Source of the DNA: an uncultured Chlorobiaceae bacterium
GTDB lineage: Bacteria > Bacteroidota > Chlorobiia > Chlorobiales > Chlorobiaceae
Direction of reading: 5' to 3'
NCBI GenBank assembly: GCA_903824295.1
Contig: CAIJWE010000030.1
Coordinates: 1-64,000, forward strand
Length of the DNA stretch: 64,000 nucleotides
Shown: piece after piece, positions 18,874-28,703 of the stretch
How the letters are laid out: each line of letters opens with the position of its first letter
How positions within the stretch are numbered: the stretch's first letter is position 1
Notes under the pieces: model-generated
Told to the model about the DNA's origin: nothing
What the model saw: only the letters and a program-made list of their open reading frames with translations
The model's database searches: none
Made by a program: the position numbers and the translations under genes

Positions 18874-19262
18874 CCGCTCCGCTCGTTTTGCCCCTTTACC
18901 TGCATTCCGGCAAAAGCCCGAAAACCTCTGCCTGACCACTTGGTGCCAGCAAAAACACTCCGTAATCAGCGCTTTTTCTCGCTCTAATAAACAGGCGACT
19001 TCTGGCGCAGAGGCTTCCGTTTATGGACATACGTGTGGTTTTTTGTCAATTCACCAAAACAGCCTTACTTTATTTACATAAATGTATTTTTTAATTAAAA
19101 AAATTCTGTTACTTTTGACCTGCGCCTTAATTATTAAAAGCGATTAATTCATAAATACAAGTTTGGCCAGAGTAAACTCTTAACCATCTAAATATCAATC
19201 GCATGAAATCAGGAACCGTCAGCCTCGAAAGGAGGCACTATTTTACCCGAATGAGGGAAAAT
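18874..19262. other. gap between priA and amt
   Basis: About 390 bases, becoming strongly AT-rich toward amt. No gene or clear terminator is seen. It should hold the amt-PII promoter; an NtrC-type or sigma-54 element was looked for and not recognised. Confidence 0.4.
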
Positions 19263-20744
19263 ATGTCAAAACAAAAAAACTGGAAACTTGGACTGACCAT
19301 TTTTGCAGGAAAGATGATAGGGCTTTGTGTGGTCATGCTGGCGATAGCTGCCCTGCCGGGTATTGTTGGTATACCGGCGCTGGCTGCAGAGGGCTATACT
19401 CCAATGGAGATGAACATTGTCAATTCCGTTAACACACTGTGGACATTGATTGCTGCGGCCCTCGTCTTTGGAATGCAGGCTGGATTTGTAATGCTCGAAG
19501 CTGGATTTGCCAGAAAGCGGGAAACCGTCAACGTGCTTATTGAGTGCGTTCTGGATACGGCGATTTGCGGCATCTCTTTCTGGGCAATCGGCTATGCATT
19601 CATGTTCAGCGAAGGAAACGGCTTTATTGGTCAGCACTGGTTCTTTTTACAAGGTGCACCAAGCACGTACGGGGCAACTGGTGTAGCGCTTCTGGCTCAC
19701 TGGGTCTTTCAGTTTGCCTTTGCCGATACAGCATCGACAATTACGTCGGGCGCCATGATCGGACGTACCAGTTTCCGTGGCGACATCCTTTACAGCATTA
19801 TGGTAACGGCTTTCATCTACCCAATTATTGGTCACTGGGCATGGGGTCCGGACGGTTTCCTGGTCACCATGGGTAGTGCCGGAAATTTTCTGCCTGAATT
19901 GGGCAACCCTTTTCGTGATTTTGCAGGTTCTACGGTGGTGCATACCATTGGCGGTGTTGTTTCGCTGGCAGGCGCAATTGTGTTGGGGCCCCGTATCGGA
20001 CGCGTATTTCTGCGGGACGACAAAGAGAGAGGCGGTTTACCTGCGGCCCACAACTTGCCGGTTGCTGTTACAGGAGCTTTCCTCTTGTGGTTCGGTTGGT
20101 ATGGGTTTAACCCCGGAAGTACACTCTCGGCAATGGATGCCATAGGCGTAGGTCGTGTAGCTGCAAATACGACACTGGCGGCCTGTTCCGGAGCATTGAG
20201 TGCCATGTTTCTGGCCTTCTATGTTGGCTCCTTCAAAGGGAAGTTTGACGTTGGCTTTACCGTAAACGGCCTGCTTGGCGGTCTGGTTGCCATCACCGCA
20301 CCATGCTACTGGGTCTCACCGTTTGGTTCAATCATCATCGGTCTCATTGCTGGCGCAATTGTTTTTGGCGGTATTTACCTGCTTGAATATCTGCGTATTG
20401 ATGATCCTGTTGGTGCTGTACCGGTCCATGGACTGAACGGTATTTTTGGAACCTGGGCTATCGGTCTTTTTGCCAGTGGAGAGTATGGTTTTGCCACTCC
20501 TACCGGCGCCGATAACACGGCTCCTGTAACGGGACTGTTTTACGGAGGAGGCTGGAATGTTTTTCTTGCACAGTTTGTCGGAAATGCAATCGTTGCGCTG
20601 ACAACCTTTTTCGTTGCCATCATTGTCATGTGGGTAATCAACAAGTTGCCGTATCCTTTTAAATTGCGTGTTGAGCCTGAAGGTGAAACCGGAGTTGGAG
20701 GATTGGATGTTTTTGAACATGGTGCGGAAGCGTACACCAACTGA
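19263..20744 (+). CDS. amt: Amt-family ammonium transporter
   Basis: About 493 residues from the ATG at 19263, which has GAGGG five bases upstream; in-frame ATGs at 19251 and 19203 are alternatives, and a GGAGG at 19231 is oddly far from any start. The N-terminus is a signal peptide ending PALAAEG, then eleven transmembrane segments. Family marks: GFVMLEAGFARKRETVNVL, and both pore histidines, in STVVHTIGG and in VPVHGLNGIFG. It conducts ammonium/ammonia across the inner membrane. The PII gene follows 29 bases later, the usual amt-glnK pairing. Confidence 0.93.
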   Translation: MSKQKNWKLGLTIFAGKMIGLCVVMLAIAALPGIVGIPALAAEGYTPMEMNIVNSVNTLWTLIAAALVFGMQAGFVMLEAGFARKRETVNVLIECVLDTAICGISFWAIGYAFMFSEGNGFIGQHWFFLQGAPSTYGATGVALLAHWVFQFAFADTASTITSGAMIGRTSFRGDILYSIMVTAFIYPIIGHWAWGPDGFLVTMGSAGNFLPELGNPFRDFAGSTVVHTIGGVVSLAGAIVLGPRIGRVFLRDDKERGGLPAAHNLPVAVTGAFLLWFGWYGFNPGSTLSAMDAIGVGRVAANTTLAACSGALSAMFLAFYVGSFKGKFDVGFTVNGLLGGLVAITAPCYWVSPFGSIIIGLIAGAIVFGGIYLLEYLRIDDPVGAVPVHGLNGIFGTWAIGLFASGEYGFATPTGADNTAPVTGLFYGGGWNVFLAQFVGNAIVALTTFFVAIIVMWVINKLPYPFKLRVEPEGETGVGGLDVFEHGAEAYTN

Positions 20745-20773
20745 TTTATTAACTCATTAAATTAAAATCGATT

Positions 20774-21121
20774 ATGAAAAAAATAGAGGCAATCATACGG
20801 CGGTCCAAATTTGAAGAGGTGAAAGCGGCTTTACACGCCATTGATATCGATTTCTTTTCCTATACAGAATCTTTCGGAGTTGGAAATGAACGCAAAAAAA
20901 AGAATGTTTTCCGTGGCTCGGCCGATACTGACTATATTTCACGGTTGACGTTGTCGATTGTTGTCCGTGACATCAATCTTCAAAAAACGGTGGCCTGTCT
21001 TTTAAAGTCAGCATATACCGGTGAAGTCGGTGACGGCAAGATCTTTGTCTGGAATATTGAAGAGTCCTACCGTATCCGTACCGGAGAGAGTGGAGACGAC
21101 TCGATGTACAATAAAGATTAG
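20774..21121 (+). CDS. PII-family nitrogen regulatory protein lacking the T-loop tyrosine
   Basis: 115 residues. PII trimers bind ATP/ADP and 2-oxoglutarate and, when paired with amt, block the transporter through the T-loop. The C-terminal signature is present (TGEVGDGKIFVWNIEESYRIRTGESG). The T-loop is unusual: where typical proteins read RGAEYTVDF the sequence here is RGSADTDY, one residue shorter, without Tyr51, and preceded by a basic GNERKKKN. Uridylylation at Tyr51 is therefore impossible. Best seen as a GlnK-like regulator acting through ligand binding only. Co-transcribed with amt. Confidence 0.9.
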   Translation: MKKIEAIIRRSKFEEVKAALHAIDIDFFSYTESFGVGNERKKKNVFRGSADTDYISRLTLSIVVRDINLQKTVACLLKSAYTGEVGDGKIFVWNIEESYRIRTGESGDDSMYNKD

Positions 21122-21167
21122 TTGAAAACGTAATCTCCGCGCCAGTATAAGACCTGGAAAAGAAACA

Positions 21168-21205
21168 CCGAAAAGCCGCCCGTCATAAGGCGGCTTTTCG
21201 GTTTG
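21168..21205. terminator. terminator between PII gene and pgi
   Basis: A 13-bp perfect stem, CCGAAAAGCCGCC / GGCGGCTTTTCGG, with an 8-base loop and a short T run. The stem is symmetric and lies between convergent genes, so it may serve both. Confidence 0.8.
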
Positions 21206-21241
21206 TAATTAACGCTCTTCACTCCCAGGCTTCGTGAAGTC

Positions 21242-22894
21242 TCAAGCCATCGTCTTCATTCGCGCTTCGCGGTAGGCATTGATGAGGGCGTTGGTTGAAC
21301 TGTCGTGACTGGAAACACGCTCATCTCCCTGGATTTCCGGAAAAATAGCTTTTGCCAGTTGCTTGCCAAGCTCAACACCCCACTGGTCAAAGGAGTTGAC
21401 CCCCCAGATAATGCCCTGCACAAAAACCTTGTGCTCATAGATGGCAATGAGGCTTCCAAGAGCAAAGGGGTTGAGTTCACCAAAAAGGAGGGTGTTGGTT
21501 GGACGGTTTCCAGGAAAAACCTTATGCGGCAACAGTGCTTCAAGCTGTGAAGGCTCAGTTCCGGCGGCTTCAAGTTCAAGACGCACCTCCTGCTCATTTT
21601 TGCCCTTCATGAGCGCTTCGGTCTGGGCAAAACAGTTGGCAAGCAGAATATCATGATGCTCCCCTGCCGGGTTTTGGGTTTTGAGCGGCACAATAAAATC
21701 GGCGGGAATAAAATTTGGGCTCTGGTGCAGCAACTGAAAAAAAGCGTGCTGTGAATTGGTACCCGGTTCGCCCCAGATGACCGGACCTGTTGCATAAGCG
21801 AGCGTCTGGCCTTGCTTGTCAACCCGCTTGCCGTTACTCTCCATATCAAGCTGCTGGAGATAAGCGGGAAAACGGTGCAGATACTGGTCGTAAGGGATGA
21901 CTGCGTGGGAGGAGACATCAAAAAAATTATTGTACCAGACGCCAAGCAGCGCAAGCAGAACGGGAATATTGCGCTCAAGAGGCTCATGACAGAAATGCTC
22001 GTCCATTGCATAAGCGCCATTAAGCAACTCCTGAAAGCGATCAAAACCGAGAAAAAGAGCTATGGAAAGCCCGATTGAAGACCACAGAGAGTAACGACCT
22101 CCAACCCACTCCCAGAACCGGAACATGTTGGCTTCATCAATACCAAACTCGACAACCTTTGCGCGGTTGGTTGAGACTGCCACAAAATGCTTTGCAATAT
22201 GCGACTGGTCAATGGCATGAGTCAAAAACCACTCTCGGGCACTCATGGCATTGGTCAAGGTCTCCTGGGTCGTAAAGGTTTTGGAAGCAATGACAAAAAG
22301 CGTCGTCTCAGGATCAAGCTTTTTCAGGGTCTCGGCAATATGGGTGCCGTCAATATTGGAGACAAAATGAACCTGAAGCTGGCCATGGGCAAAGGGGCGA
22401 AGCGCTTCCGTGACCATGCAGGGGCCGAGATCAGAACCGCCAATACCGATATTGACCACGTCGGTCATTCGCTTGCCGGTATATCCCTTCCACGAGCCCG
22501 AAATAACCCGCTCACAGCACTCCTTCATCTGTGCAAGCACATCGGCGATTTCTGCTGAAAGATCAAGGCCGTCAACTGCCAGAGCATAGCCTGGTGGGCG
22601 GCGAAGGGCCGTATGGAGTACCGCGCGCTGTTCTGTAGAGTTGATTTGTACACCGTTAAACATCTCATCACGCCTTTTTTCCAGTTCAACGCTGCGGGCG
22701 AGATCAAGAAGCAACTCCATGGTTCGCGGAGTGATCCTGTTTTTTGAATAGTCGAGCAACAACTCGCCCCACTGAATGGAGAAGCGCTTGAACCGATCGT
22801 CATCCTGCTGAAACAGTTCCCGGATATGCAGTTTTTCAATTTCCTGCTTGTGTGTTGCAAGAACACTCCAGACTGCACGTTGTGATACATCCAT
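21242..22894 (-). CDS. pgi: glucose-6-phosphate isomerase
   Basis: 550 residues, close to the E. coli enzyme. Interconverts glucose-6-phosphate and fructose-6-phosphate. Signature regions are [12 protein letters not shown] near 150, [41 protein letters not shown], and the active-site stretches around [17 protein letters not shown] and [11 protein letters not shown]. The start follows from family length. It has 20 amino acids of normal lead before the first conserved block. Confidence 0.96.
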   Translation of the reverse strand: MDVSQRAVWSVLATHKQEIEKLHIRELFQQDDDRFKRFSIQWGELLLDYSKNRITPRTMELLLDLARSVELEKRRDEMFNGVQINSTEQRAVLHTALRRPPGYALAVDGLDLSAEIADVLAQMKECCERVISGSWKGYTGKRMTDVVNIGIGGSDLGPCMVTEALRPFAHGQLQVHFVSNIDGTHIAETLKKLDPETTLFVIASKTFTTQETLTNAMSAREWFLTHAIDQSHIAKHFVAVSTNRAKVVEFGIDEANMFRFWEWVGGRYSLWSSIGLSIALFLGFDRFQELLNGAYAMDEHFCHEPLERNIPVLLALLGVWYNNFFDVSSHAVIPYDQYLHRFPAYLQQLDMESNGKRVDKQGQTLAYATGPVIWGEPGTNSQHAFFQLLHQSPNFIPADFIVPLKTQNPAGEHHDILLANCFAQTEALMKGKNEQEVRLELEAAGTEPSQLEALLPHKVFPGNRPTNTLLFGELNPFALGSLIAIYEHKVFVQGIIWGVNSFDQWGVELGKQLAKAIFPEIQGDERVSSHDSSTNALINAYREARMKTMA

Positions 22895-22958
22895 CTGTTT
22901 GTTGTTTGTTTACCTGTTTATTAATATTTGCCCGCCATGTGCATGTTACTCTGACCAT

Positions 22959-23366
22959 TCAAGAGGGATGGAAACGCAGCGTCAGCACCGATCCCTCATG
23001 GTCACGTTCAAGGGCAATGATTTCAGCAATACTGCGGATAATATAGAGCCCCCTTCCTGATAAACGGAAAAGATTCCGGGGGTCAACAGGATTGGCCTGC
23101 TCTTCGGGATTAAACCCATTGCCACAATCCCTGATGGACGCAAGAAGGGTGCCGGCAACGACACTGAGCGTACAGGAGACACTCAAGCTGTTCTGTTCGC
23201 CGTTACCATGCTTCACCGCGTTGACAAAAGCCTCTTTCATACCAAGCTGAAGCCGCTCCAAAAACAATCTGCTATACCCCTCTGACCCGGCAAACGATGC
23301 TATAAACCCTTGCAAGGCTTCATAACCGGAGTATCCGCCTTGCAGTACAATTTCTGCTCGTTTCAT
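22959..23366 (-). CDS. RsbW-like anti-sigma factor / GHKL ATP-binding protein
   Basis: 135 residues, a single GHKL ATPase domain. The N box is KEAFVNAVKHGN near 45, G1 is DCGNGFNP near 90, and G2 is GRGLYIIRSIAE near 110. Such proteins either hold a sigma factor or phosphorylate a STAS-domain antagonist. No sigma factor or antagonist is adjacent; a STAS protein occurs at 58188 in this window and could be a partner, but that is speculation. It is co-directional with pgi, 64 bases upstream of it. Confidence 0.85.
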   Translation of the reverse strand: MKRAEIVLQGGYSGYEALQGFIASFAGSEGYSRLFLERLQLGMKEAFVNAVKHGNGEQNSLSVSCTLSVVAGTLLASIRDCGNGFNPEEQANPVDPRNLFRLSGRGLYIIRSIAEIIALERDHEGSVLTLRFHPS

Positions 23367-23632
23367 GAGTATGATTCCATTTCTTTGAGTATAGGGTCAA
23401 TGTACGCCCTGAATGTAGCATGAAGCAAGCCTCGAAACAAACACTGAAAAATCGCACCACCCATCACTTTGTTAACCAAAAACACAATTTCGCCTAATTT
23501 TTATTACTTATTTGTATAATTTTATTAATTTTTTATATTATGCGAGTGGTTTTCTTAAAGAATTCAGTGTTTTTTTGACGCGGAAAAATAACTGATCAAT
23601 ACAATAAAACAAATACAAACAGGAGACGGTCA
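23367..23632. other. promoter region of the outer-membrane protein gene
   Basis: 266 bases, very AT-rich in the middle, with no gene. It separates divergent genes. A good Shine-Dalgarno (AGGAGA) stands just before the ATG at 23633. Confidence 0.4.
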
Positions 23633-24331
23633 ATGAAAAAAACAGCAAAATTATTAACCCTTGCAGTAGCACTTTTTGCCGGATTCGGCGGTACCGCCCA
23701 GGCTGAAGGATTTAAAATCGGCGCGGACGTTGTCAGCAGTTATGTATGGAGAGGCGGTGATTTGGGTGATTCAGCCGCTATTCAGCCAGCTCTTTCCTAT
23801 ACCTTCCCGGGTATCGGCGTTGTCATCGGCACGTGGGGCTCCTATGCCGTTATCGATAATGTCGTTGATGGTGCCGGAGCTAAATCCCGCTACAAAGAAG
23901 TTGACCTGTATGTCACCGTACCAGTCGGGCCATTCAGTTTGACCTTGATCGACTATTATGTTCCTTCTGGTGACAACAACAAATCGTTTGATTTCAGCAG
24001 TGACGGTCCAAACGTGGTTGAATTCAACGTCGGTTATGCAAAAGATAATCTCAGCCTGCTTGCCGCAATCAACGTCGCTGGTAATGATGCTGCCTTCGGA
24101 TACAAAAATGCCAAGTACTGTGAAGCCAGCTACAAATTCTACGACAAGGATGGCTATACGGCCAAAGGTGTTGTTGGTTTAGGTGATGAGGATTACTATG
24201 GTGACAAAGAGGGCGACAACTTTGCTCTTGTCAACACCGGCATATCGGTTTCAAAAGATCGCTATACGGCCTCTTATGTTTACAACCCTGACACAGAAGC
24301 TTCGCACCTTGTCTTTATGGCATCATTCTGA
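23633..24331 (+). CDS. small outer-membrane beta-barrel protein, TorF-like
   Basis: 232 residues. A clear signal peptide (KTAKLLTLAVALFAGFGGTAQA) is followed by a chain of alternating strands, opening with SSYVWRGGDLGDSAAIQPALSY, the typical start of the TorF-type putative porin family, and ending in a phenylalanine (FMASF), the usual C-terminal mark for outer-membrane insertion. Substrate unknown. It has its own promoter region and terminator, so it is a single-gene unit. Confidence 0.82.
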   Translation: MKKTAKLLTLAVALFAGFGGTAQAEGFKIGADVVSSYVWRGGDLGDSAAIQPALSYTFPGIGVVIGTWGSYAVIDNVVDGAGAKSRYKEVDLYVTVPVGPFSLTLIDYYVPSGDNNKSFDFSSDGPNVVEFNVGYAKDNLSLLAAINVAGNDAAFGYKNAKYCEASYKFYDKDGYTAKGVVGLGDEDYYGDKEGDNFALVNTGISVSKDRYTASYVYNPDTEASHLVFMASF

Positions 24332-24370
24332 AACAGGATGCAATAACGTTTTTTGCTGAAATCAGGTAAA

Positions 24371-24405
24371 TAAAAAAAGGAGGCCTTCAAAACCTCCTTT
24401 TTTTA
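24371..24405. terminator. bidirectional terminator
   Basis: Stem AAAAAAAGGAGG / CCTCCTTTTTTT with a loop of about nine bases. The A and T runs on both sides let it work for the outer-membrane protein gene and for the convergent GNAT-like gene. Confidence 0.85.
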
Positions 24406-24426
24406 TGTTCTCAGCATTTGCCGCTG

Positions 24427-25560
24427 TCAAATATCAGCTTCGTAGATAACGTACTCCTTGTAGGGCTTCCCTCCGATTACCTTTGCGAGCTTGCTCATCG
24501 CCTCGTTCGATTTGAGCACCCAGCTCATTTCACTGGCAAAAACCCCGTGCTTTCCCCCATAATCGGCAATCTGGGTGTTGAGAATACTGTCAACTCCCTT
24601 GCTGCGGTATTCAGGAAGAACCCCCATGGTTATGGTGCGTACCATTGAAATTTTGCGACTGTACCAGAGGTATTTCAGCAGGCCGATGGGCGAAAAAGGG
24701 TTTCCATTGACATGTTTCAACGCCTGATTCACATCGGGAAGCGAGAGCGAAAAGCCGACCGTGCGCTTGTTGCGATCCTCAACAAAGTAGATGTAGTGAG
24801 GATTTGCAAGGGGTTTCAGGCTTTTGGCAAGAAAATTGAACTCCTTGTCAGTCATGGGCACAAATCCCCAGTTTTTCTCCCACGCCTTGTTATAGATGTC
24901 GCGTATACGGTCAATTTCGCGGTCAAAATCCTTCATATTCATGATCCGTACCGTCAATCCCTCCCTTTTCATCACATGCCCGGCGATTCGGCGCAGGCGT
25001 TCGATATCAATAATTTTCTGGTCGATATACCATGCAAGGAGCTCCTGCCCGACACGGTGACCGTAATTCAGAACAAGATCATTATAGTAGGGTGGGTTGT
25101 AGAGCATAAGAAAAACCGGAGCGCTGTCGAATCCCTTGGTCAACATACCGCACTGGTCATTCATGGAGGGGCTTACCGGGCCGCGCATGGCATTAAGCCC
25201 TCTTTTTTTCAACCACGCGGCGGCCGCATCGAAGAGAGCGTTGGCCACCTGAGGATCATTAACCGACTCAAAAAAGCCCCAGAAACCTACCTTGTCACCG
25301 TGAACCTGATTATGCCGCCGGTTTTCAATGGCAGCAATAGTGCCCGCCATAACCCCATCCTTCCATGCCGTAAAAAGGACAAGGTCGGCATGATCATACA
25401 ACGGGAACACTTCCGTATCAAGCGTTTTCATATAATCATCAATAACCGGCGGTACCCAGTACCTGTCGAGCTCGGGATCGTTGCGATAGATCTGCCAAGC
25501 AAAGGTGATAAACTTCTTCCGCTCTTTTTTATTCTGAACCTGACGAATCTCTATTGCCAT
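24427..25560 (-). CDS. GNAT-fold acetyltransferase-like protein
   Basis: 377 residues without signal peptide. The protein looks like two GNAT-type halves: the first contains YRNDPELDRYWVPP and NRRHNQVHGDKVGFWGFFE, the second the acetyl-CoA-binding-like stretch MVRTITMGVLPEYRSKGVDS. Family members with this layout are widespread and not well characterised. Substrate unknown. It is 129 bases downstream of the DAHP synthase gene on the same strand, with no evident metabolic link. Confidence 0.75.
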   Translation of the reverse strand: MAIEIRQVQNKKERKKFITFAWQIYRNDPELDRYWVPPVIDDYMKTLDTEVFPLYDHADLVLFTAWKDGVMAGTIAAIENRRHNQVHGDKVGFWGFFESVNDPQVANALFDAAAAWLKKRGLNAMRGPVSPSMNDQCGMLTKGFDSAPVFLMLYNPPYYNDLVLNYGHRVGQELLAWYIDQKIIDIERLRRIAGHVMKREGLTVRIMNMKDFDREIDRIRDIYNKAWEKNWGFVPMTDKEFNFLAKSLKPLANPHYIYFVEDRNKRTVGFSLSLPDVNQALKHVNGNPFSPIGLLKYLWYSRKISMVRTITMGVLPEYRSKGVDSILNTQIADYGGKHGVFASEMSWVLKSNEAMSKLAKVIGGKPYKEYVIYEADI

Positions 25561-25689
25561 TATTACACCCCCCTGTTATGTGATGGAATCGCTCTCTTTC
25601 TTCTAAAGGCAAACGCCAAGCGCTACTGGAAATTCCCCGCAACCCCTCACACACACTGGGTCATGACGGCGCGGATGGTGTTACCATTC

Positions 25690-26742
25690 TCAGTGAAGAA
25701 GCTTGTGCATGACAGCAGCTCCTTCACGAAGCATGCGCTCGCTCTCCTCCCATGAAAGACACTCGTCGGTAATGGAGACCCCGTACCTCAGCTTGACGGG
25801 ATCCTCCGGGAAAGGTTGATTGCCGCAACAGAGATTACTTTCGATCATGACGCCGACAATACTTTTATTGCCCTCTCTTTTCTGCTTCAGTATATTTTCC
25901 CAGACGTTCACCTGCTGCTCATGTTTTTTACCTGAATTGGCATGACTGCAATCGACAAGAAGCGATTGCTCCAGTCCTGCTTTGCCAATCCATGATTCAG
26001 CAAGGGCAATGCTGGCGGCATCATAATTCGGCTTTTCACCACCACGCAGCACAAGATGCCCGAAGGGGTTTCCTTTTGTCGTAATGACACTGCTGCGTCC
26101 CTCCTGGTCAATACCGAGAAAGCTGTGAGGGTGCATTGCTGAACGGATAGCATCAACAGCAACATTAAGGCGTCCATCGGTCGAATTCTTGAAGCCGACC
26201 GGCATGGAGAGTCCGCTGGCCATCTGGCGGTGGGTCTGTGACTCGATGGTTCTTGCTCCGATTGCTGCCCAACTGACCAGATCGGCAACATACTGGGGCG
26301 ATATCGGGTCAAGAAACTCCGTTGCGGCTGGAAGCCCCATTTCGTTGATTTCAAGCAGAAGCTTGCGGGCATGAAAAATGCCATGCTCAATATCGTAGGT
26401 ATCATCAAGATGAGGATCATTGATAAATCCTTTCCAACCAATGGTCGTCCGTGGCTTTTCAAAATAAACCCGCATCATGAGGCAAAGATCACTTTGCAGT
26501 TCAGTGCGCAACACTGAAAGCCGGCTGGCATACTCACGCGCGGCATCCATATCATGAATCGAACAGGGCCCGACAATAACCAGCAACCTCAAATCCTTGC
26601 CGGTCAATATATTTTCAACTTCACGACGTCCGGCAGCAACGGTAGCCGCAATACGCTCATCCACCGGCAGCATCTCCTTGAGTGCCTTTGGGGAAGAAAG
26701 ACGGATTATTCGTGAAACTCTTAAATCATGTAACTGTTCCAT
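25690..26742 (-). CDS. 3-deoxy-7-phosphoheptulonate (DAHP) synthase, type I
   Basis: 350 residues from the ATG at 26742. Condenses phosphoenolpyruvate with erythrose-4-phosphate, the first step to chorismate and aromatic amino acids. Conserved blocks are [10 protein letters not shown] near 60, [41 protein letters not shown], and the metal-binding end [17 protein letters not shown]. It belongs to the AroFGH group with N-terminal extension for feedback control; which amino acid inhibits it cannot be read from the sequence. Confidence 0.95.
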   Translation of the reverse strand: MEQLHDLRVSRIIRLSSPKALKEMLPVDERIAATVAAGRREVENILTGKDLRLLVIVGPCSIHDMDAAREYASRLSVLRTELQSDLCLMMRVYFEKPRTTIGWKGFINDPHLDDTYDIEHGIFHARKLLLEINEMGLPAATEFLDPISPQYVADLVSWAAIGARTIESQTHRQMASGLSMPVGFKNSTDGRLNVAVDAIRSAMHPHSFLGIDQEGRSSVITTKGNPFGHLVLRGGEKPNYDAASIALAESWIGKAGLEQSLLVDCSHANSGKKHEQQVNVWENILKQKREGNKSIVGVMIESNLCCGNQPFPEDPVKLRYGVSITDECLSWEESERMLREGAAVMHKLLH

Positions 26743-27036
26743 TCGTTTTACGACAATAATAACTTTATGATAATTCACAAGAGGCAAGATAAAAAAAACA
26801 CCCGAATAACATGAATAACCATACTGATAAATTCAGTAAAAACGAGCATCCTGTTAAAACAGGGGCTTTTCATAATCCCATTATGAATGATTGCCTTCGC
26901 CGCCATTTTTCCTTAATAATAGTAACGGCAAAAAAAATATATTATATCAGCAAAGAATGACGGTGTCGGCAAAAGGCAGAAACCGCCTTAAAAGCCGTTG
27001 CTGGTAAAATTCCGCAAAACCAATAATAAAAAAAAC
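26743..27036. other. divergent promoter region, DAHP synthase / serA
   Basis: 294 AT-rich bases with no gene. Promoters for both amino-acid biosynthesis genes must lie here. No leader peptide or attenuator was recognised. Confidence 0.4.
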
Positions 27037-28617
27037 ATGAACGTACTGATCACTGACGGTATTGATCCTCAATGCGGTCAGATTCTCCGTCAAAACGGCT
27101 TTAGTGTGACCGAAAAGCCAAAAATCAGCAAGGAAGAACTTAAAGAGATCATTGGCGGCTTCGACAAACTGATTGTCAGAAGCGCAACAAAAGTTACAGC
27201 AGAAATTATCGAGTGCGGCACAAATCTGCAACTTATCGGAAGAGCTGGTGCCGGAGTCGACAACATCGATATTGAAGCTGCAACCAGAAACGGCATTATC
27301 GTGATGAATACTCCCGGCGGAAACACCGTTTCTGCCGCAGAGCATGCCTGCGCAATGATGCTTTCAGCCGCTCGCCGTATTCCCCAGGCAACGGCCGACT
27401 TAAAACAGGGAAACTGGAACAAGACAAAATTTTCCGGCGTGGAACTTGAGGGCAAAACCCTCTCCATTATCGGTCTTGGAAAAATCGGGCGTGAGGTGGC
27501 AAGCCGCATGCAGGCTTTCGGAATGAAAATAGTCGCTTATGACCCCATGATTCCCGACGAATACGCCTCAAAACTCAACATTGAGCTTCTCCCCTTGCAT
27601 GAAAACTTCATACGTGCCGATTTTATCACCATCCACTCATCTCTCAACGAATCAACCCGTAACCTGATTTCAAAACAGACGATTGAGCTGATGAAGCATG
27701 GCGTTATCATCGTCAATTGCGCCAGGGGGGGAATCATTAATGAGGCTGACCTTGCAGAAGCCATTCTGTCAGGCAAAGTTGCTGCGGCAGCAGTTGATGT
27801 TTTCGAGACCGAACCGGTCAAGGCGGACAATCCCCTTCTTAAACTCGAACAGGTGATTGCCACACCGCATATTGCCGCATCCACCAACGAAGCACAGGAA
27901 AAAGTTGCCATTCAAATCGCAGAACAGATTGTAGAATGGAAGCGCACAGGAAAACTTGTGGGCGCGGTCAATGCTTCGGCTGTCGAACTGGCACAGGCTC
28001 CCGGAGTGAGCTCATATCTTGCCCTGGCCGAAAAACTTGGAGCGACACTGGCTCAAATGGCGCCAACCCATGCAAACAAAATGACCGTCAGAACCTCCGG
28101 AGAGTTTCTGCATACCTTCAATGAAGTCATTACCGCCGCCGCGCTCAAGGGCTTTCTTGATGTCCAGCAGTCAAAAGATACCAACTACATCAACGCATTC
28201 ACCATGGCAAAGGAGTGCGGCATAAGCCTGGAACAGAAATTTGAAAAAGAAAATCCGGACTATACCAACCTTATCCGCATAGAACTTGAAAATGGAGTAA
28301 CAAAGCGGATGATCGGCGGAACCGTCTTTGGTGAAAAGGAGATCAGAATTGTGATGATCGACCAGTTTCTTGTGGAATTCAAGCCGGAAGGGAACATCAT
28401 CATCTACAATAATACCGACAAACCGGGTGTTATTGCCCATGTCACTCAGTTGCTTTTACAGCACAACCTGAATGTCGCTTATGTGGCACTCTCAAGAGAT
28501 GAAGAAAAAAAGGTGGCGATGACCGCAATTGTTGTTGATGGCGCTGTTACGCCTGCGCTGCTTGATGAAATAAGAAACGTGAACGGTGTTGACGTAGCAA
28601 ATCTTGTCCTGCTCTGA
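27037..28617 (+). CDS. serA: D-3-phosphoglycerate dehydrogenase, long form with ACT domain
   Basis: 526 residues. Oxidises 3-phosphoglycerate as the first step to serine. The NAD-binding motif is GLGKIGREVASR near 150; catalytic Arg, Glu and His lie in NCARGGIINEADL, the VFETEP region and TPHIAASTNEA. After the catalytic core come the intervening (ASB) domain and a C-terminal ACT domain (TDKPGVIAHVTQLLLQHNLNVAYV), as in type 1 enzymes such as that of Mycobacterium. The ATG at 27037 is chosen because the core begins at once (NVLITDGID). Confidence 0.95.
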   Translation: MNVLITDGIDPQCGQILRQNGFSVTEKPKISKEELKEIIGGFDKLIVRSATKVTAEIIECGTNLQLIGRAGAGVDNIDIEAATRNGIIVMNTPGGNTVSAAEHACAMMLSAARRIPQATADLKQGNWNKTKFSGVELEGKTLSIIGLGKIGREVASRMQAFGMKIVAYDPMIPDEYASKLNIELLPLHENFIRADFITIHSSLNESTRNLISKQTIELMKHGVIIVNCARGGIINEADLAEAILSGKVAAAAVDVFETEPVKADNPLLKLEQVIATPHIAASTNEAQEKVAIQIAEQIVEWKRTGKLVGAVNASAVELAQAPGVSSYLALAEKLGATLAQMAPTHANKMTVRTSGEFLHTFNEVITAAALKGFLDVQQSKDTNYINAFTMAKECGISLEQKFEKENPDYTNLIRIELENGVTKRMIGGTVFGEKEIRIVMIDQFLVEFKPEGNIIIYNNTDKPGVIAHVTQLLLQHNLNVAYVALSRDEEKKVAMTAIVVDGAVTPALLDEIRNVNGVDVANLVLL

Positions 28618-28633
28618 AAAAGAGAAAACCAGT

Positions 28634-28672
28634 ACAACAAAAAACCTGCCGGTGAGGCAGGTTTTTTGTTGT
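28634..28672. terminator. bidirectional terminator after serA
   Basis: A perfect 17-bp inverted repeat, ACAACAAAAAACCTGCC / GGCAGGTTTTTTGTTGT, with a 5-base loop. It lies between serA and the convergent ArsA-type gene and suits both. Confidence 0.9.
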
Positions 28673-28703
28673 TATCACTTGCTGAATAAAAGCCTTGACA
28701 ACC

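Noticed and set aside
24712-25755. Long plus-strand open frame opposite the GNAT-like gene
   Set aside because: No family features and it covers a gene with recognisable motifs.
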